This document shows positions 1 through 8,095 of a DNA stretch of 64,000 bases, in pieces. The stretch covers positions 186,001-250,000 of the forward strand of contig JANQJA010000009.1 of assembly GCA_028281885.1 (NCBI GenBank). Reading direction: 5' to 3'. Numbering within the stretch: position 1 is the first letter of the stretch; each line of letters begins with the position of its first letter. The stretch comes from Pseudomonadales bacterium. Lineage in GTDB: Bacteria > Pseudomonadota > Gammaproteobacteria > Pseudomonadales > Azotimanducaceae. A program made the translations under genes and the position numbers. Under the pieces are notes generated by a model. The model saw only the letters and a list, made by a program, of their open reading frames with translations, did no database searches and had not been told where the DNA came from.

Positions 1-1239
1 GAACAGTGAAACGTTCTGATCATAGCTATGAATTTTTATCAGGCGGACTTTCGTTGTTAGATATTCTCTCAAACTCTTCGCATATCTGGTTTGCATAAAC
101 TGTGTAGGAACAAGCCAAGCGGCGATTGCTCCGTGCGCCATCCATTCGTGAGACAGAATTAGAAAGTAAACGTATTGACCTGCTAGCGCGGAAATTTGAA
201 TCCCGAGAATTAGTGACGCACGCTCTCGCAGTTCTGATTTGGTTTTTGCGTCGAGAGCCTGATGACGTTTGTATGGTGGATTGGCGACTATTAGATTACG
301 TGGTTCGAGCGTTTCGAGGTGGAGGTAATCGTGACGGATTACATCGAGGCCCCTATTTCTCCATCGGCGTTGCGAGTAATTAACCATTGACTCGTCGATA
401 TCTATTCCTATGGCATCTGAGATTCTCTCGCTGTCGACGACCCTGAGTAATGCGGAAAAATAGGCGCCAGTGCCAACTGATGGGTCGCCGAACAATATTT
501 CTTCTTCGGAGGGCCCCAAGCGACTGACAGCGTACTCGACGATAGATTCAGCGAGTTCAGGTGGGGTTATGTGGGCGTCATGTAATTCTGGATAAAATCG
601 ATTTGAGCCCGTATGACGAGTTTGGTTCTGGAAGATGATTTCGTCGCTGTACTCTAAAGAAGTTGCCGTTTGGGACAGATGTTCGAGTACGCATTCGATC
701 TCAGCTAATTTTTCGTCATCGCTCTTTGGCCATTCTCGTTTTTTTGGGCCAAATAGCTTGCAGACCAGTTGCTCGGTTCCTAAATCGGGGAGTAAAGAGT
801 GAGCTTTCGCCTTTCCCAGCGCAATTTTCTCGAGTGCAGTATCGTTTGGTAATCGAACTCGATATTTCCATCTATACTCATTGACTCGATTGAACAACTC
901 CGTAGCGAAGGTCTTATTTGGTCCATCGTATAGCGTTATATGAAACTCGCTAAATGGAAACGTGGGTTTATATACCAGTTCTTCTATATCTGCGCATTCG
1001 CACTTAATGTAGGTTGTTGAACGTGTAGCGTCTTCGTCGAGTCCAAATGCGCCAGCACCATTAAGGAAAACGTCGCTGATGACGGAGTCGAAGTGTTTTC
1101 TTGGAAACGGAACATCCTTTGAAAACCGTACAGTAATATGGGGATACGATCTTGAGTTTGGTTGGGCAATCTTACGAATAAGATCTAAGTGAGGGCCTAA
1201 GATTTCATCTCTTATGAATAGTGCTGAGACGTATGCCAT
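1..1239 (-). CDS. N6-adenine DNA methyltransferase with N-terminal 2H-like domain (partial)
   Basis: Read on the minus strand from an ATG at 1239, this frame stays open for 413 codons and runs off the left edge, so the C-terminus is missing. Methyltransferase motif I, DPSVGTGAYF, begins near residue 252 (around 486-457), and the catalytic motif NPPY is at residues 320-323 (282-271). After NPPY comes KRH and a QISALAGQYVYF stretch, as in Eco57I/PstI-type gamma-class adenine methylases. The first 220 residues are unusual: HIT at residues 34-36 and again at 100-102, each flanked by hydrophobic residues, which is the paired HxT signature of 2H phosphoesterases. The start lies 3 nt after the stop of the upstream nucleotidyltransferase, so the two are probably co-transcribed. 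DNA is AT-richer than most of the window, suggesting acquisition. The methylase call is firm; the 2H assignment rests on motifs. A cognate endonuclease may lie beyond the edge. Confidence 0.85.
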   Translation of the reverse strand, partial: MAYVSALFIRDEILGPHLDLIRKIAQPNSRSYPHITVRFSKDVPFPRKHFDSVISDVFLNGAGAFGLDEDATRSTTYIKCECADIEELVYKPTFPFSEFHITLYDGPNKTFATELFNRVNEYRWKYRVRLPNDTALEKIALGKAKAHSLLPDLGTEQLVCKLFGPKKREWPKSDDEKLAEIECVLEHLSQTATSLEYSDEIIFQNQTRHTGSNRFYPELHDAHITPPELAESIVEYAVSRLGPSEEEILFGDPSVGTGAYFSALLRVVDSERISDAIGIDIDESMVNYSQRRWRNRGLDVIRHDYLHLETLEPRNLIVANPPYKRHQALDAKTKSELRERASLILGIQISALAGQYVYFLILSHEWMAHGAIAAWLVPTQFMQTRYAKSLREYLTTKVRLIKIHSYDQNVSLF

Positions 1240-1242
1240 GAT

Positions 1243-2253
1243 CTAGACGACGAGCGTGCGAGCGAGTTGAAGGTCGGGATGAATTTGGTCGATTTCTAGT
1301 ATCAACCGATACATCAAGTCCCCGAACGCATCTGCTCTGTTGTAGAGTTCTCTACGTTCACCATGGTCTCTAAATTTTTCCTCCAAATCGCTTTGAGGAA
1401 GACCAGTTAAACGAAGGAACCATATATAATCTTCTATTATCTCTTCAATCAGGTGCTCACAAGCAGGTTCATTCTTTCTGACATGATTTAGGCGATCTTG
1501 AGGCGTCATTGCCACCATTGACTTAACATCGTCAGGGGAGATTGGTACGCCGACTATGCCAAGGTAAGCTAGAGATGCGAAGCAGGTAAGGACCCTACTA
1601 TATTTGACTTTGAACTTTTTGACTCGCCGTTGGATGTCTTCCGGCTTTAGGCTGTTTTCTCCAGTAGCGTTTCTTAGGCTCTCATAGTTCAGTAAGAGGG
1701 TTTTCCAGTATCGATGAATGTCATTTAATAGAAATACGGGCCGGAATTTGTCTTTGTGTTCTTCATAATTACGAAAATACGCCGCTACAATCTTGTCTAA
1801 AATTTCGTTGAATGCGATGTCTCCATAGAGACAACGGCCCTCAAGAAGCATCAACATTCGAGCAGTGAAGTAGTTCTTCCCATCGTCTTCGCGCCTCCCG
1901 ATGCTCTTGAGGACATCATCAAGATAAATTATCTGCAGGTATTCGCAATCATTAGAAAATTTTGGGAATCTTAGTCGATCACCTGCTTGAATAACGTCGG
2001 CGAAGAGCCGAAATTTATGGGTGCGAGGCTCGTCGAATTGGCTCTCATCTCCTTTCGCAAGAAAGAAGAGATCGATGTCAGAATACTCAGATGCTTCATA
2101 TCGAGCATATGAACCGGCCGCGTATATCGTTAACGTCTCATCTTCAGTCGGCTGTTTTACATCTCGGAGAGCCTTTCCCAGTTCTTCGAGTCTTGATTTA
2201 GAGTGGGAGCGTCTATCTTCAAGCAGCGCCATCTGTTTCTTCCACGCCATCAT
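1243..2253 (-). CDS. Nucleotidyltransferase-fold protein
   Basis: 336 residues. A GS motif at residues 47-48 followed by SDID (metal-binding aspartates D59 and D61) in the context GSYARYEASEYSDIDLF is the hallmark of pol-beta-type nucleotidyltransferases. A later FSNDCEYLQI segment resembles GlnD/DUF294-like enzymes. The C-terminal half is helical with no motif I recognise. Substrate is unknown: it could modify a nucleotide, RNA or protein. The spacing of GS and DxD does not look like a classic CD-NTase, so I do not claim cyclic-nucleotide signalling. It sits 51 nt downstream of thyA and 3 nt upstream of the methyltransferase, all leftward. AT-rich composition is shared with the methyltransferase, which suggests the two arrived together. 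The start is one of two adjacent ATG codons, without a clear ribosome binding site. Confidence 0.75.
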   Translation of the reverse strand: MMAWKKQMALLEDRRSHSKSRLEELGKALRDVKQPTEDETLTIYAAGSYARYEASEYSDIDLFFLAKGDESQFDEPRTHKFRLFADVIQAGDRLRFPKFSNDCEYLQIIYLDDVLKSIGRREDDGKNYFTARMLMLLEGRCLYGDIAFNEILDKIVAAYFRNYEEHKDKFRPVFLLNDIHRYWKTLLLNYESLRNATGENSLKPEDIQRRVKKFKVKYSRVLTCFASLAYLGIVGVPISPDDVKSMVAMTPQDRLNHVRKNEPACEHLIEEIIEDYIWFLRLTGLPQSDLEEKFRDHGERRELYNRADAFGDLMYRLILEIDQIHPDLQLARTLVV

Positions 2254-2304
2254 AGATAGGGAACATAGCCCGGTACTTGCCGGATTGACAAGCGATGAGG
2301 TGCT

Positions 2305-3159
2305 CTACACAGCCATCCTGGCCTTAATCGCCTCATGATGCCGGTAGTTCTCCAGCGAAAAATCATCCATCATGAAGTCATCGATCGTTTTTTGACCACG
2401 ATCTTCAATCTTCAGGGTGGACAGGGGCAGGGGATTACGCGATAGCTGTTCTTTCACCTGCTCGATGGCATCCAGGTAGATATGCGCATCGCCGATGGAA
2501 TGGATGAATTCGTGGGGTTCCAGTCCGGTGAGCTTCGCGATCATGTGCAGCAGCAGTGAATAGCTCGCGATGTTGAGCGGCACGCCAAGGAACATGTCCG
2601 CACTGCGCTGGTACATCTGCAGCGACAGCTTGCCGTCTGCGACATAAAACTGGAAAAACGCATGGCAGGGGGGCAGGGCGACTTCGTTCGGATCGACTTC
2701 GCCGGGGTTCCAGGCGTTGACAATAATGCGGCGGGAACTGGGACTGGTTTTGATCAGTTCAATCGCCTCGGCTAGCTGGTCCACTTCAGTACCGTCCGGC
2801 TTTTGCCAGTGCCGCCACTGGCGACCATAGACCCGGCCCATGTCGCCATCGCCATTGGTTTCAATGCCGCGACGCTTCAGGTAATCCTCGTAGTTCAGGT
2901 CCCACAGTTTGTTGTGGGCATAGATTTCTTTCAGCTCGTTGATGTTGCCGGAGCCGGAGATAAACCACAGCAGTTCCGAGACCATCGACTTCCACACCAG
3001 CTTCTTGGTGGTGACGGCGGGGAAGCCGTCGCTCATTTTGTAGCGGGCCTGCAGGCCGAAGATCGAGCGGGTTCCTACGCCAGTGCGGTCGGTGCGTTCA
3101 GCGCCGTGGTCGAGAATTCCTTGTAGCTGGTCGAGGTAGTTTTGCTCTGAGGTCTGCAT
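2305..3159 (-). CDS. thyA: Thymidylate synthase
   Basis: Converts dUMP to dTMP using methylenetetrahydrofolate, in the cytoplasm. The family core is complete: DRTGVGT near the N-terminus, the catalytic Cys in LPPCHAFFQFYV (about residue 165), QRSADMFLGVPLNIASY, and the C-terminal IKARMAV that closes the active site. At 284 residues it is slightly longer than the E. coli enzyme (264), with extra residues between the LWF and GRVYGRQWRHW segments, as in many long-form ThyA proteins. I chose the ATG at 3159 because it aligns with family N-termini; an in-frame GTG at 3180 would add seven residues, and neither has a strong ribosome binding site. Base composition resembles the genome core, in contrast to the AT-rich genes on both sides. 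With nrdJab it forms a dNTP-supply group. Confidence 0.96.
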   Translation of the reverse strand: MQTSEQNYLDQLQGILDHGAERTDRTGVGTRSIFGLQARYKMSDGFPAVTTKKLVWKSMVSELLWFISGSGNINELKEIYAHNKLWDLNYEDYLKRRGIETNGDGDMGRVYGRQWRHWQKPDGTEVDQLAEAIELIKTSPSSRRIIVNAWNPGEVDPNEVALPPCHAFFQFYVADGKLSLQMYQRSADMFLGVPLNIASYSLLLHMIAKLTGLEPHEFIHSIGDAHIYLDAIEQVKEQLSRNPLPLSTLKIEDRGQKTIDDFMMDDFSLENYRHHEAIKARMAV

Positions 3160-3195
3160 CGCTATTACTTGCTGTTGCACTCTTCTGGAGATTGC

Positions 3196-3915
3196 TCAAG
3201 ACCGAACTCTGCGGACGGTGGTAAGGATGGGCTTGCCGCGTCGGATAAAGGTCAAGATGTTAAGTCGTTTTAGTCGGTAGGCCATGGCATCGACAGATAC
3301 TTTGAACACCTTATGTAAAGGTGTAATGGGGCGTCCATAAACTGTAGTTGCCGCTATCAATCGATACTTGTCATCATCGCTCATCTTCGCAATGTCATCG
3401 ATACTCACCCCTAGACGATGTGCGGCGTTCTCATCGAGTATTAGTCGTTGACCACGTTTGACACCAAAAAGTTGTTCGATCACCTGCTGTACTGTAATGG
3501 CCGGCATCAGCTCGATACTGGCATTCATGTTGGCCTCGGCTTCAACCGGATCGTATTCGAGCGATTCATTCAAAGACACGTCAATTGCACGATCACGATG
3601 AAGAACCTGAGCTTTGTCAGCATGGAGGATCCAGTGAATAATTTCATGCATGCCAGTGAAACGTCGCTGATCAGGCGGGAACCGGCGCGATATTTTAATC
3701 TCCTTGGCTGTGAAATCCATCGTCCCTGCGGTTTCACGCTTAGCGTCCATAGAGGTAATGACGTCCACTTCCGTGTACCTAATACCTAGGTAGGCTGCGA
3801 TCTTAGCGGGATCCAGGGCATCAATCATTTCATCTGGCCGTAACGGACTTACGTTCTGACCCGCCAGATAATTCATTATCGTCGCCATCACGCGATCGTT
3901 TCTGTAGGCATGCAT
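3196..3915 (-). CDS. ImmA/IrrE-family metallopeptidase-like protein
   Basis: About 239 residues. A zinc-peptidase motif HEIIH is at residues 90-94, preceded by a FTGMHE context, and a downstream EAEANMNAS segment supplies the likely third ligand, as in ImmA/IrrE (DUF955) proteins. Family members cleave or regulate repressors, often in mobile elements, toxin-antitoxin pairs or stress responses. No helix-turn-helix partner gene is visible; the C-terminal 80 residues are basic and could hold a winged-helix-like domain. It lies 20-odd nt after nrdJb and about 36 nt before thyA, all leftward, so it may ride on the nrdJ transcript. Codon and base use are AT-richer than nrdJ and thyA, suggesting insertion into that cluster. 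A GTG at 3918 is the alternative start. Substrate unknown. Confidence 0.75.
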   Translation of the reverse strand: MHAYRNDRVMATIMNYLAGQNVSPLRPDEMIDALDPAKIAAYLGIRYTEVDVITSMDAKRETAGTMDFTAKEIKISRRFPPDQRRFTGMHEIIHWILHADKAQVLHRDRAIDVSLNESLEYDPVEAEANMNASIELMPAITVQQVIEQLFGVKRGQRLILDENAAHRLGVSIDDIAKMSDDDKYRLIAATTVYGRPITPLHKVFKVSVDAMAYRLKRLNILTFIRRGKPILTTVRRVRS

Positions 3916-3938
3916 CACGATCTACTCTCTGTTGTGAC

Positions 3939-4610
3939 CTATCCGCATTTGCTATCGCCGCAGGCGAGGCAGGTCATGCAGCCGTCCATCATCACCATGG
4001 CCTGGGTGTTGCACTTCTTGCAGAGCTGGGCGCCGGGCGGGTAGCTACTCACCTCGGCTTCCTCGTTAGCGGCATTACCTTCCAGTGCAGCACGCTTTTC
4101 GGCGATCAGTTCCTGGTGGGCGGCGGAAAGCTCTTCGTCCTCAATCAGGCCGATGCGCTTCATGTGGGTTTCCAGCACTTCGCCGATCTCAGCGACGAGC
4201 GACGGCATAAACCTGCCGCCTTTCTTGAAGTAGCCACCCTGGGGGTCGAACACCTGCTTTAGCTCATCCACCAGGAAGGTGGCGTCGCCGCCCTTCCTGA
4301 ACACGGCGGACATCAGCCGGGTCAGTGCCAGGATCCACTGGAACTGCTCCATGTTCTTGGAGTTGATGAAGATCTCGAACGGGTATTCTTGCTCATCGTC
4401 GGTGCCGGCGTTCAGCACGATGTTGTTGATCGTGATGTACATCGCATGATCGGTCAGCGGCGTCTTGATCTTGTAGGTGTAACCCTTGAGCTCATTCGGG
4501 CGCTGGATGTCTTCGTGCATCAGCTCCTTGGTGGGCTCGGCCGGGGTGGTGTCTTCTTCCGGCTTCTTAATGCCGTAGCCAACAATCGGTTGTGCAATTT
4601 TCAATACCAT
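3939..4610 (-). CDS. nrdJb: Class II ribonucleotide reductase, small C-terminal component NrdJb
   Basis: 223 residues matching the detached C-terminal part of the adenosylcobalamin-dependent ribonucleotide reductase, as known from Pseudomonas aeruginosa NrdJb. The C-terminus (about residues 194-223) is a cysteine cluster of pattern CxxC-x10-CxxCxxC-x4-C, a zinc-binding and thiol-relay tail likely to re-reduce the active site in NrdJa. The middle has a FRKGGDATFLVDELKQVFDPQGG segment followed by KKGGRFMPSLV, typical of the NrdJ C-terminal region. It begins 24 nt after nrdJa with an AGGA ribosome binding site and is surely co-transcribed. The split is a natural gene arrangement rather than a frameshift, because the second gene has its own start, its own ribosome binding site and a non-conserved linker at its N-terminus. 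Confidence 0.9.
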   Translation of the reverse strand: MVLKIAQPIVGYGIKKPEEDTTPAEPTKELMHEDIQRPNELKGYTYKIKTPLTDHAMYITINNIVLNAGTDDEQEYPFEIFINSKNMEQFQWILALTRLMSAVFRKGGDATFLVDELKQVFDPQGGYFKKGGRFMPSLVAEIGEVLETHMKRIGLIEDEELSAAHQELIAEKRAALEGNAANEEAEVSSYPPGAQLCKKCNTQAMVMMDGCMTCLACGDSKCG

Positions 4611-4634
4611 GGGTCTGCGGTCCTTTCGATTCGT

Positions 4635-6806
4635 TTAGAACTTCCCGTAATAGCCTTCTTTCAGGGCATCAAACAGGTTGGCGGCGGTGTGCAGCTCGCC
4701 ATCGTACTCCACCATCTCGTTGCCCTTGGCTTCCACCTTGGTGCCGTCTTCGAGGGTAAAGCTGTAGGTGGTGTTTTCCAGGTCCTGCTCTTTTACCAGT
4801 ACGCCCTGGAACGCTTCCGGGTTAAAGCGGAAGGTGGTGCAGCCCTTCAGGCCCTGCTCGTAGGCATAGAGGTAAATGTCCTTGAAATCCTCATAGGGAT
4901 AGTCGGTTGGCACATTCGCGGTCTTGGAAATCGACGAGTCGATCCACTTCTGTGCCGCCGCCTGGATGTTGACGTGCTCGATGGGCGTGATGTCATCGGC
5001 CGTCTTGAAGTAATCCGGCAGCTGCTTTTCGGGATCTTCGGTGTAGGGCTCGGCTTCCGGGTTTACCATCTGGCGATAGGCCAGCAGCTCGAATGAGTAC
5101 ACATCAACTTTCTCTTTTGACTTCTTGCCCTCGCGAATCACGTTGCGCGAATAGTGATGCGCGAACGAGGGCTCGATACCGTTACTGGCGTTGTTCGCCA
5201 GCGACAGCGAAATCGTGCCGGTGGGCGCAATCGAGGAATGGTGAGTGAAACGGCAGCCCAGCTCGGCGATCTCGTCGACCACTGCCGGGGATTCTTCCGC
5301 GACTTTTTGCATGTAGCGCGAGTACTTTGCGTGCAGTACCCGGCCCTTGATCTTGTCGCCCACCTTGATGCCATCGCGCTTCATTTCCGGGCGCAGTCGC
5401 AACATGGAGGGGGTGACCTCGAAGTCCTCTTCCATGATCGGTGCTGCGCCTTTTTCCTTTGCCAGTTCAACGCCCGTTTCCCAGCCCACCAGCGCCATCT
5501 GCTTGGTGACTTCTTCGGTAAAGGCGACCGAGGCCTCATCGCCATAGCTCATGCCCATCATCGTGATGGTGGAGCCAAGGCCCAGGTAACCCATGCCGTG
5601 GCGGCGTTTGCGCATGATCTCGTTGCGCTGTTGCGCCAGTGGCAGACCGTTGATTTCCACCACGTTGTCCAGCATGCGGGTGAACACGGCCACCGCTTCT
5701 TTATAGGTATCCCAGTCAAAGCTGGCCTCACTGGTGAAGGGCTTTTCGACAAAGCGGGTGAGGTTCACCGAACCGAGCAGGCAGGAACCATAGGGCGGCA
5801 ATGGCTGCTCGCCGCAGGGGTTGGTGGCGCGAATGTTCTCGACGAACCAGTTGTTGTTCTGCTCGTTGACCTTGTCGATCAGGATAAAGCCCGGCTCGGC
5901 ATAATCATAGGTGGTGGACATGATCACGTCCCACAGCCGGCGTGCTTTTAGTGACTTGGCAATGCGGCAGCCCACCAGGCCTTCTTCGTTGGTGACGTAC
6001 TTTTCCTTCACCGGGAAGTCGCGCCAGACCACTTTGGTCTCGTCGGTCAGGTCAATGTCGTCGTTATCGACTTCTTCCTGGGCCATGGGGAAGGAGAGCG
6101 GCCACTCGCCATCGGCTTTCACCGCTTCCATGAATTCCTCGGTGACCAGCAGCGACAGGTTGAACTGACGCAGCCGTCCGTCCTCGCGCTTGGCGCGGAT
6201 GAACTCCATGACATCGGGGTGGGAAACATCAAAGGTCGCCATCTGGGCGCCCCGGCGACCGCCGGCACTGGAGACGGTGAAGCAGGTCTTGTCGTAAATA
6301 TCCATGAACGACAGCGGCCCGGAGGTGTAGGCACCGGCGCCAGTGACATAGGCGCCCTTCGGTCGCAGCGTCGAGAACTCGTAGCCGATGCCGCAGCCGG
6401 CCTTGAGGGTCAGGCCGGCTTCGACGTTCTTTTTCAGGATGTCTTCCATCGAGTCGAAGATGGTGCCCGAGACGGTGCAGTTAATGGTGGAAGTCGCCGG
6501 CTTGTGTTCTAAGGCCCCGGCATTGGAGGTAATCCGGCCAGCAGGGATCACGCCCTTGCGCAGGGCCCACAGGAACTTTTCGAACCATTCTTCCTGCTTG
6601 TCCTTATCCTCGACTTCCGCCAGGGCCCGGGCGACGCGTTTATAGGTGTCGTCGATGGTCTCATCGACCTTCTCACCCTGTTTGGTTTTAAGACAGTATT
6701 TGCCGTCCCAGATATCGAGCGAGGTCTCCTGGAACTTGATCTCGTCGACGTTGCGGGGGATGGCTTTCAGATCGGGCTTGCTGGCCGTTGAATCCATGGG
6801 TGACAC
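4635..6806 (-). CDS. nrdJa: Adenosylcobalamin-dependent (class II) ribonucleotide reductase, NrdJa
   Basis: 723 residues. Reduces ribonucleotides to deoxyribonucleotides with a B12-derived radical and needs no oxygen. Visible family signatures: STINCTVSGTI (substrate-site cysteine), AGCGIGYEFSTLRPKGA, the SAGGRRGAQMA segment, NPCGEQPLPPYGSCLLGSVNL (active-site Cys and Glu), and PTGTISL with NASNGIEP toward the C-terminus. Ends before the zinc/cysteine tail, which is encoded by the next gene. The start is GTG at 6806, preceded by AGGAG about 4 nt upstream; an ATG three codons later is the alternative. Upstream DNA carries two NrdR boxes and a DnaA box, so repression by NrdR-nucleotide and replication-linked control are likely. 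No cobalamin riboswitch was recognised upstream. Confidence 0.95.
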   Translation of the reverse strand: MSPMDSTASKPDLKAIPRNVDEIKFQETSLDIWDGKYCLKTKQGEKVDETIDDTYKRVARALAEVEDKDKQEEWFEKFLWALRKGVIPAGRITSNAGALEHKPATSTINCTVSGTIFDSMEDILKKNVEAGLTLKAGCGIGYEFSTLRPKGAYVTGAGAYTSGPLSFMDIYDKTCFTVSSAGGRRGAQMATFDVSHPDVMEFIRAKREDGRLRQFNLSLLVTEEFMEAVKADGEWPLSFPMAQEEVDNDDIDLTDETKVVWRDFPVKEKYVTNEEGLVGCRIAKSLKARRLWDVIMSTTYDYAEPGFILIDKVNEQNNNWFVENIRATNPCGEQPLPPYGSCLLGSVNLTRFVEKPFTSEASFDWDTYKEAVAVFTRMLDNVVEINGLPLAQQRNEIMRKRRHGMGYLGLGSTITMMGMSYGDEASVAFTEEVTKQMALVGWETGVELAKEKGAAPIMEEDFEVTPSMLRLRPEMKRDGIKVGDKIKGRVLHAKYSRYMQKVAEESPAVVDEIAELGCRFTHHSSIAPTGTISLSLANNASNGIEPSFAHHYSRNVIREGKKSKEKVDVYSFELLAYRQMVNPEAEPYTEDPEKQLPDYFKTADDITPIEHVNIQAAAQKWIDSSISKTANVPTDYPYEDFKDIYLYAYEQGLKGCTTFRFNPEAFQGVLVKEQDLENTTYSFTLEDGTKVEAKGNEMVEYDGELHTAANLFDALKEGYYGKF

Positions 6807-6936
6807 GTATCTCCTGGTCTCGTGACTGTTTGCAGCTTTTTGCTGGCTGGCTGCAGTTTATGGTCGAACTTTTTCTACAGGTTTTTGACAGCTTATTGTT
6901 GTGTTTTGGCCGTCTTTTTCACTGATTATCAAGCGG

Positions 6937-6945
6937 TTATCCACA
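6937..6945 (+). promoter_or_regulatory. DnaA box
   Basis: TTATCCACA, a perfect consensus DnaA box, lies about 130 nt upstream of the nrdJa start. DnaA is known to act at nrd promoters in E. coli, so a role in linking dNTP synthesis to replication initiation is plausible. Only one perfect box is visible, so this is not a replication origin. Confidence 0.6.
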
Positions 6946-6975
6946 GCTTGTGCAGGAGCCCTTTTTGGGCGGCGG

Positions 6976-7023
6976 CAACAACATAGTGTGTGCAATTTAA
7001 TGCACAAACACAACATCTTGTGT
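6976..7023 (-). promoter_or_regulatory. Pair of NrdR boxes upstream of nrdJa
   Basis: Two 16-bp sites resembling the NrdR consensus ACACWATATATWGTGT: ACACAACATCTTGTGT at 7008-7023 and CAACAACATAGTGTGT at 6976-6991, the second matching at 12 of 16 positions by my count. Start-to-start spacing is 32 bp, about three helical turns, as in experimentally known NrdR box pairs. NrdR is the nucleotide-sensing repressor of ribonucleotide reductase genes, and the first downstream gene on the minus strand is nrdJa. Confidence 0.8.
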
Positions 7024-7224
7024 GACCGAATGTCCGGGGAAAAGTGGAATTTTGGTGGAGAAAGGGGCCAAGTCTAGAATCTAACGAATTCATAAAGGTG
7101 TGTCGGGTCTTAAAAAAAAGCCCTCAGCCCACGCCCTGTATGGCCTCGCCTGGGGTAAGGCTTCGCTGTCCGCTCAGCCCAGAAATGAAATAGTATGGAG
7201 GCTCTTCGGAACTGGGGGTAATCG

Positions 7225-8013
7225 ATGAATCGAGTCGATGGCAAGGTGGCTTTGGTGACCGGCGGCGGCAGCGGGATTGGTGCGGCCTCGGCCAGGCTGT
7301 TGGCGGAGGCGGGCGCCCGGGTGGTGGTCACCGATGTGAACGAGGAGGGCGTTGCCGAGGTGGTGGCTGACATCGAATCCACTGATGGCAGGGCACTCGG
7401 GCTCACCCAGGATGTCACCATCGAGGCGGAATGGGAGCGGGTGATGGCGGCGACCCGTTCGGAATTCGGCCGACTCGATGTACTGGTAAACAATGCCGGT
7501 ATCAGTGGCGCGGGCAAGGACAATATCGAGACCGAAACGCTGGATGAGTTCCGCGCGGTCATGAACGTCAATATCGATGGCGTATTCCTCGGTTGCCAGA
7601 AAGCCATCGCACTGATGAAGGAAACCGGCGGCGGTTCGATCGTCAATGTGTCTTCTATTTATGGGCTCGTCGGTGGCGGTGGCCCCGCCTACCATTCTTC
7701 CAAGGGCGCGGTACGTCTGTTGACCAAGTCAGTGGCGGTCTATTGCGGCAATCAGGGTTATCAGATCCGCGCCAACTCCGTTCATCCGGGCTTTATCTGG
7801 ACGCCGATGCTGGCAGCCGCCTTGGACCGGCGATTGCCAGACGAGAACATGACCGAGGAAGGTATGAAAGCGATGCTGGCGGAGCGGCATCCCATCGGCC
7901 GGACCGGGGAGGCCATTGAGATTGCACGGGGCATTCTGTTCCTGGCGTCGGATGATTCTTCGTTCATGACCGGCGCTGAACTCGTGATCGACGGCGGTTA
8001 TACGGCTGTCTAG
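7225..8013 (+). CDS. Short-chain dehydrogenase/reductase (SDR)
   Basis: 262 residues with the complete classical SDR layout: TGGGSGIG dinucleotide-binding glycine motif near residue 13, NNAG near residue 90, and the catalytic Ser-Tyr-Lys in SSIYGLVG...AYHSSKGA. The acidic residue at the end of beta-2 (VVTDVNEEG) favours NAD over NADP. The C-terminus ends in MTGAELVIDGGYTAV, typical of glucose-1-dehydrogenase/FabG-like enzymes acting on hydroxyacyl, steroid or cyclic alcohol substrates. The true substrate cannot be read from sequence. It stands alone on the plus strand with a GGGGGT ribosome binding site, divergent from nrdJa. The neighbouring acyl-CoA synthetase at 8969 hints at a lipid-related role. 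Confidence 0.9.
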   Translation: MNRVDGKVALVTGGGSGIGAASARLLAEAGARVVVTDVNEEGVAEVVADIESTDGRALGLTQDVTIEAEWERVMAATRSEFGRLDVLVNNAGISGAGKDNIETETLDEFRAVMNVNIDGVFLGCQKAIALMKETGGGSIVNVSSIYGLVGGGGPAYHSSKGAVRLLTKSVAVYCGNQGYQIRANSVHPGFIWTPMLAAALDRRLPDENMTEEGMKAMLAERHPIGRTGEAIEIARGILFLASDDSSFMTGAELVIDGGYTAV

Positions 8014-8095
8014 GGTGAGTCTGGTCCTGCAGTAGCGACCATTGGTGGGTGTGCCCAGATCGGCGCGGGCGATGTCAGCCAGACGGGTAAAAAAT

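Larger units (their letters stand above)
6807..7224. other. Divergent intergenic control region between nrdJa and an SDR gene
   Basis: 418 nt without a gene. It holds the DnaA box (6937-6945) and two NrdR boxes (6976-6991, 7008-7023) that face nrdJa. The stretch from about 6850 to 6950 is T-rich. A run of eight A at about 7111-7118 would be a T-run on the minus strand, but I could not fold a convincing hairpin next to it. The right end supplies the GGGGGT ribosome binding site of the SDR gene. Confidence 0.7.

Noticed and set aside
126..383. 85-codon plus-strand open frame at the left edge
   Set aside because: Lies opposite the methyltransferase NPPY region, which is continuous on the minus strand.
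1243..2253. CBASS-type CD-NTase with effector
   Set aside because: GS and DxD are present, but the spacing and surrounding sequence do not fit CD-NTases, and no effector or E1/JAB partner is seen.
6807..7000. Cobalamin riboswitch before nrdJa
   Set aside because: Expected for some B12-dependent RNR genes, but I found no B12-box-like sequence or recognisable core in the leader.
7105..7125. Terminator at the eight-A run
   Set aside because: The T-run on the minus strand has no convincing adjacent hairpin, and no leftward gene ends there.
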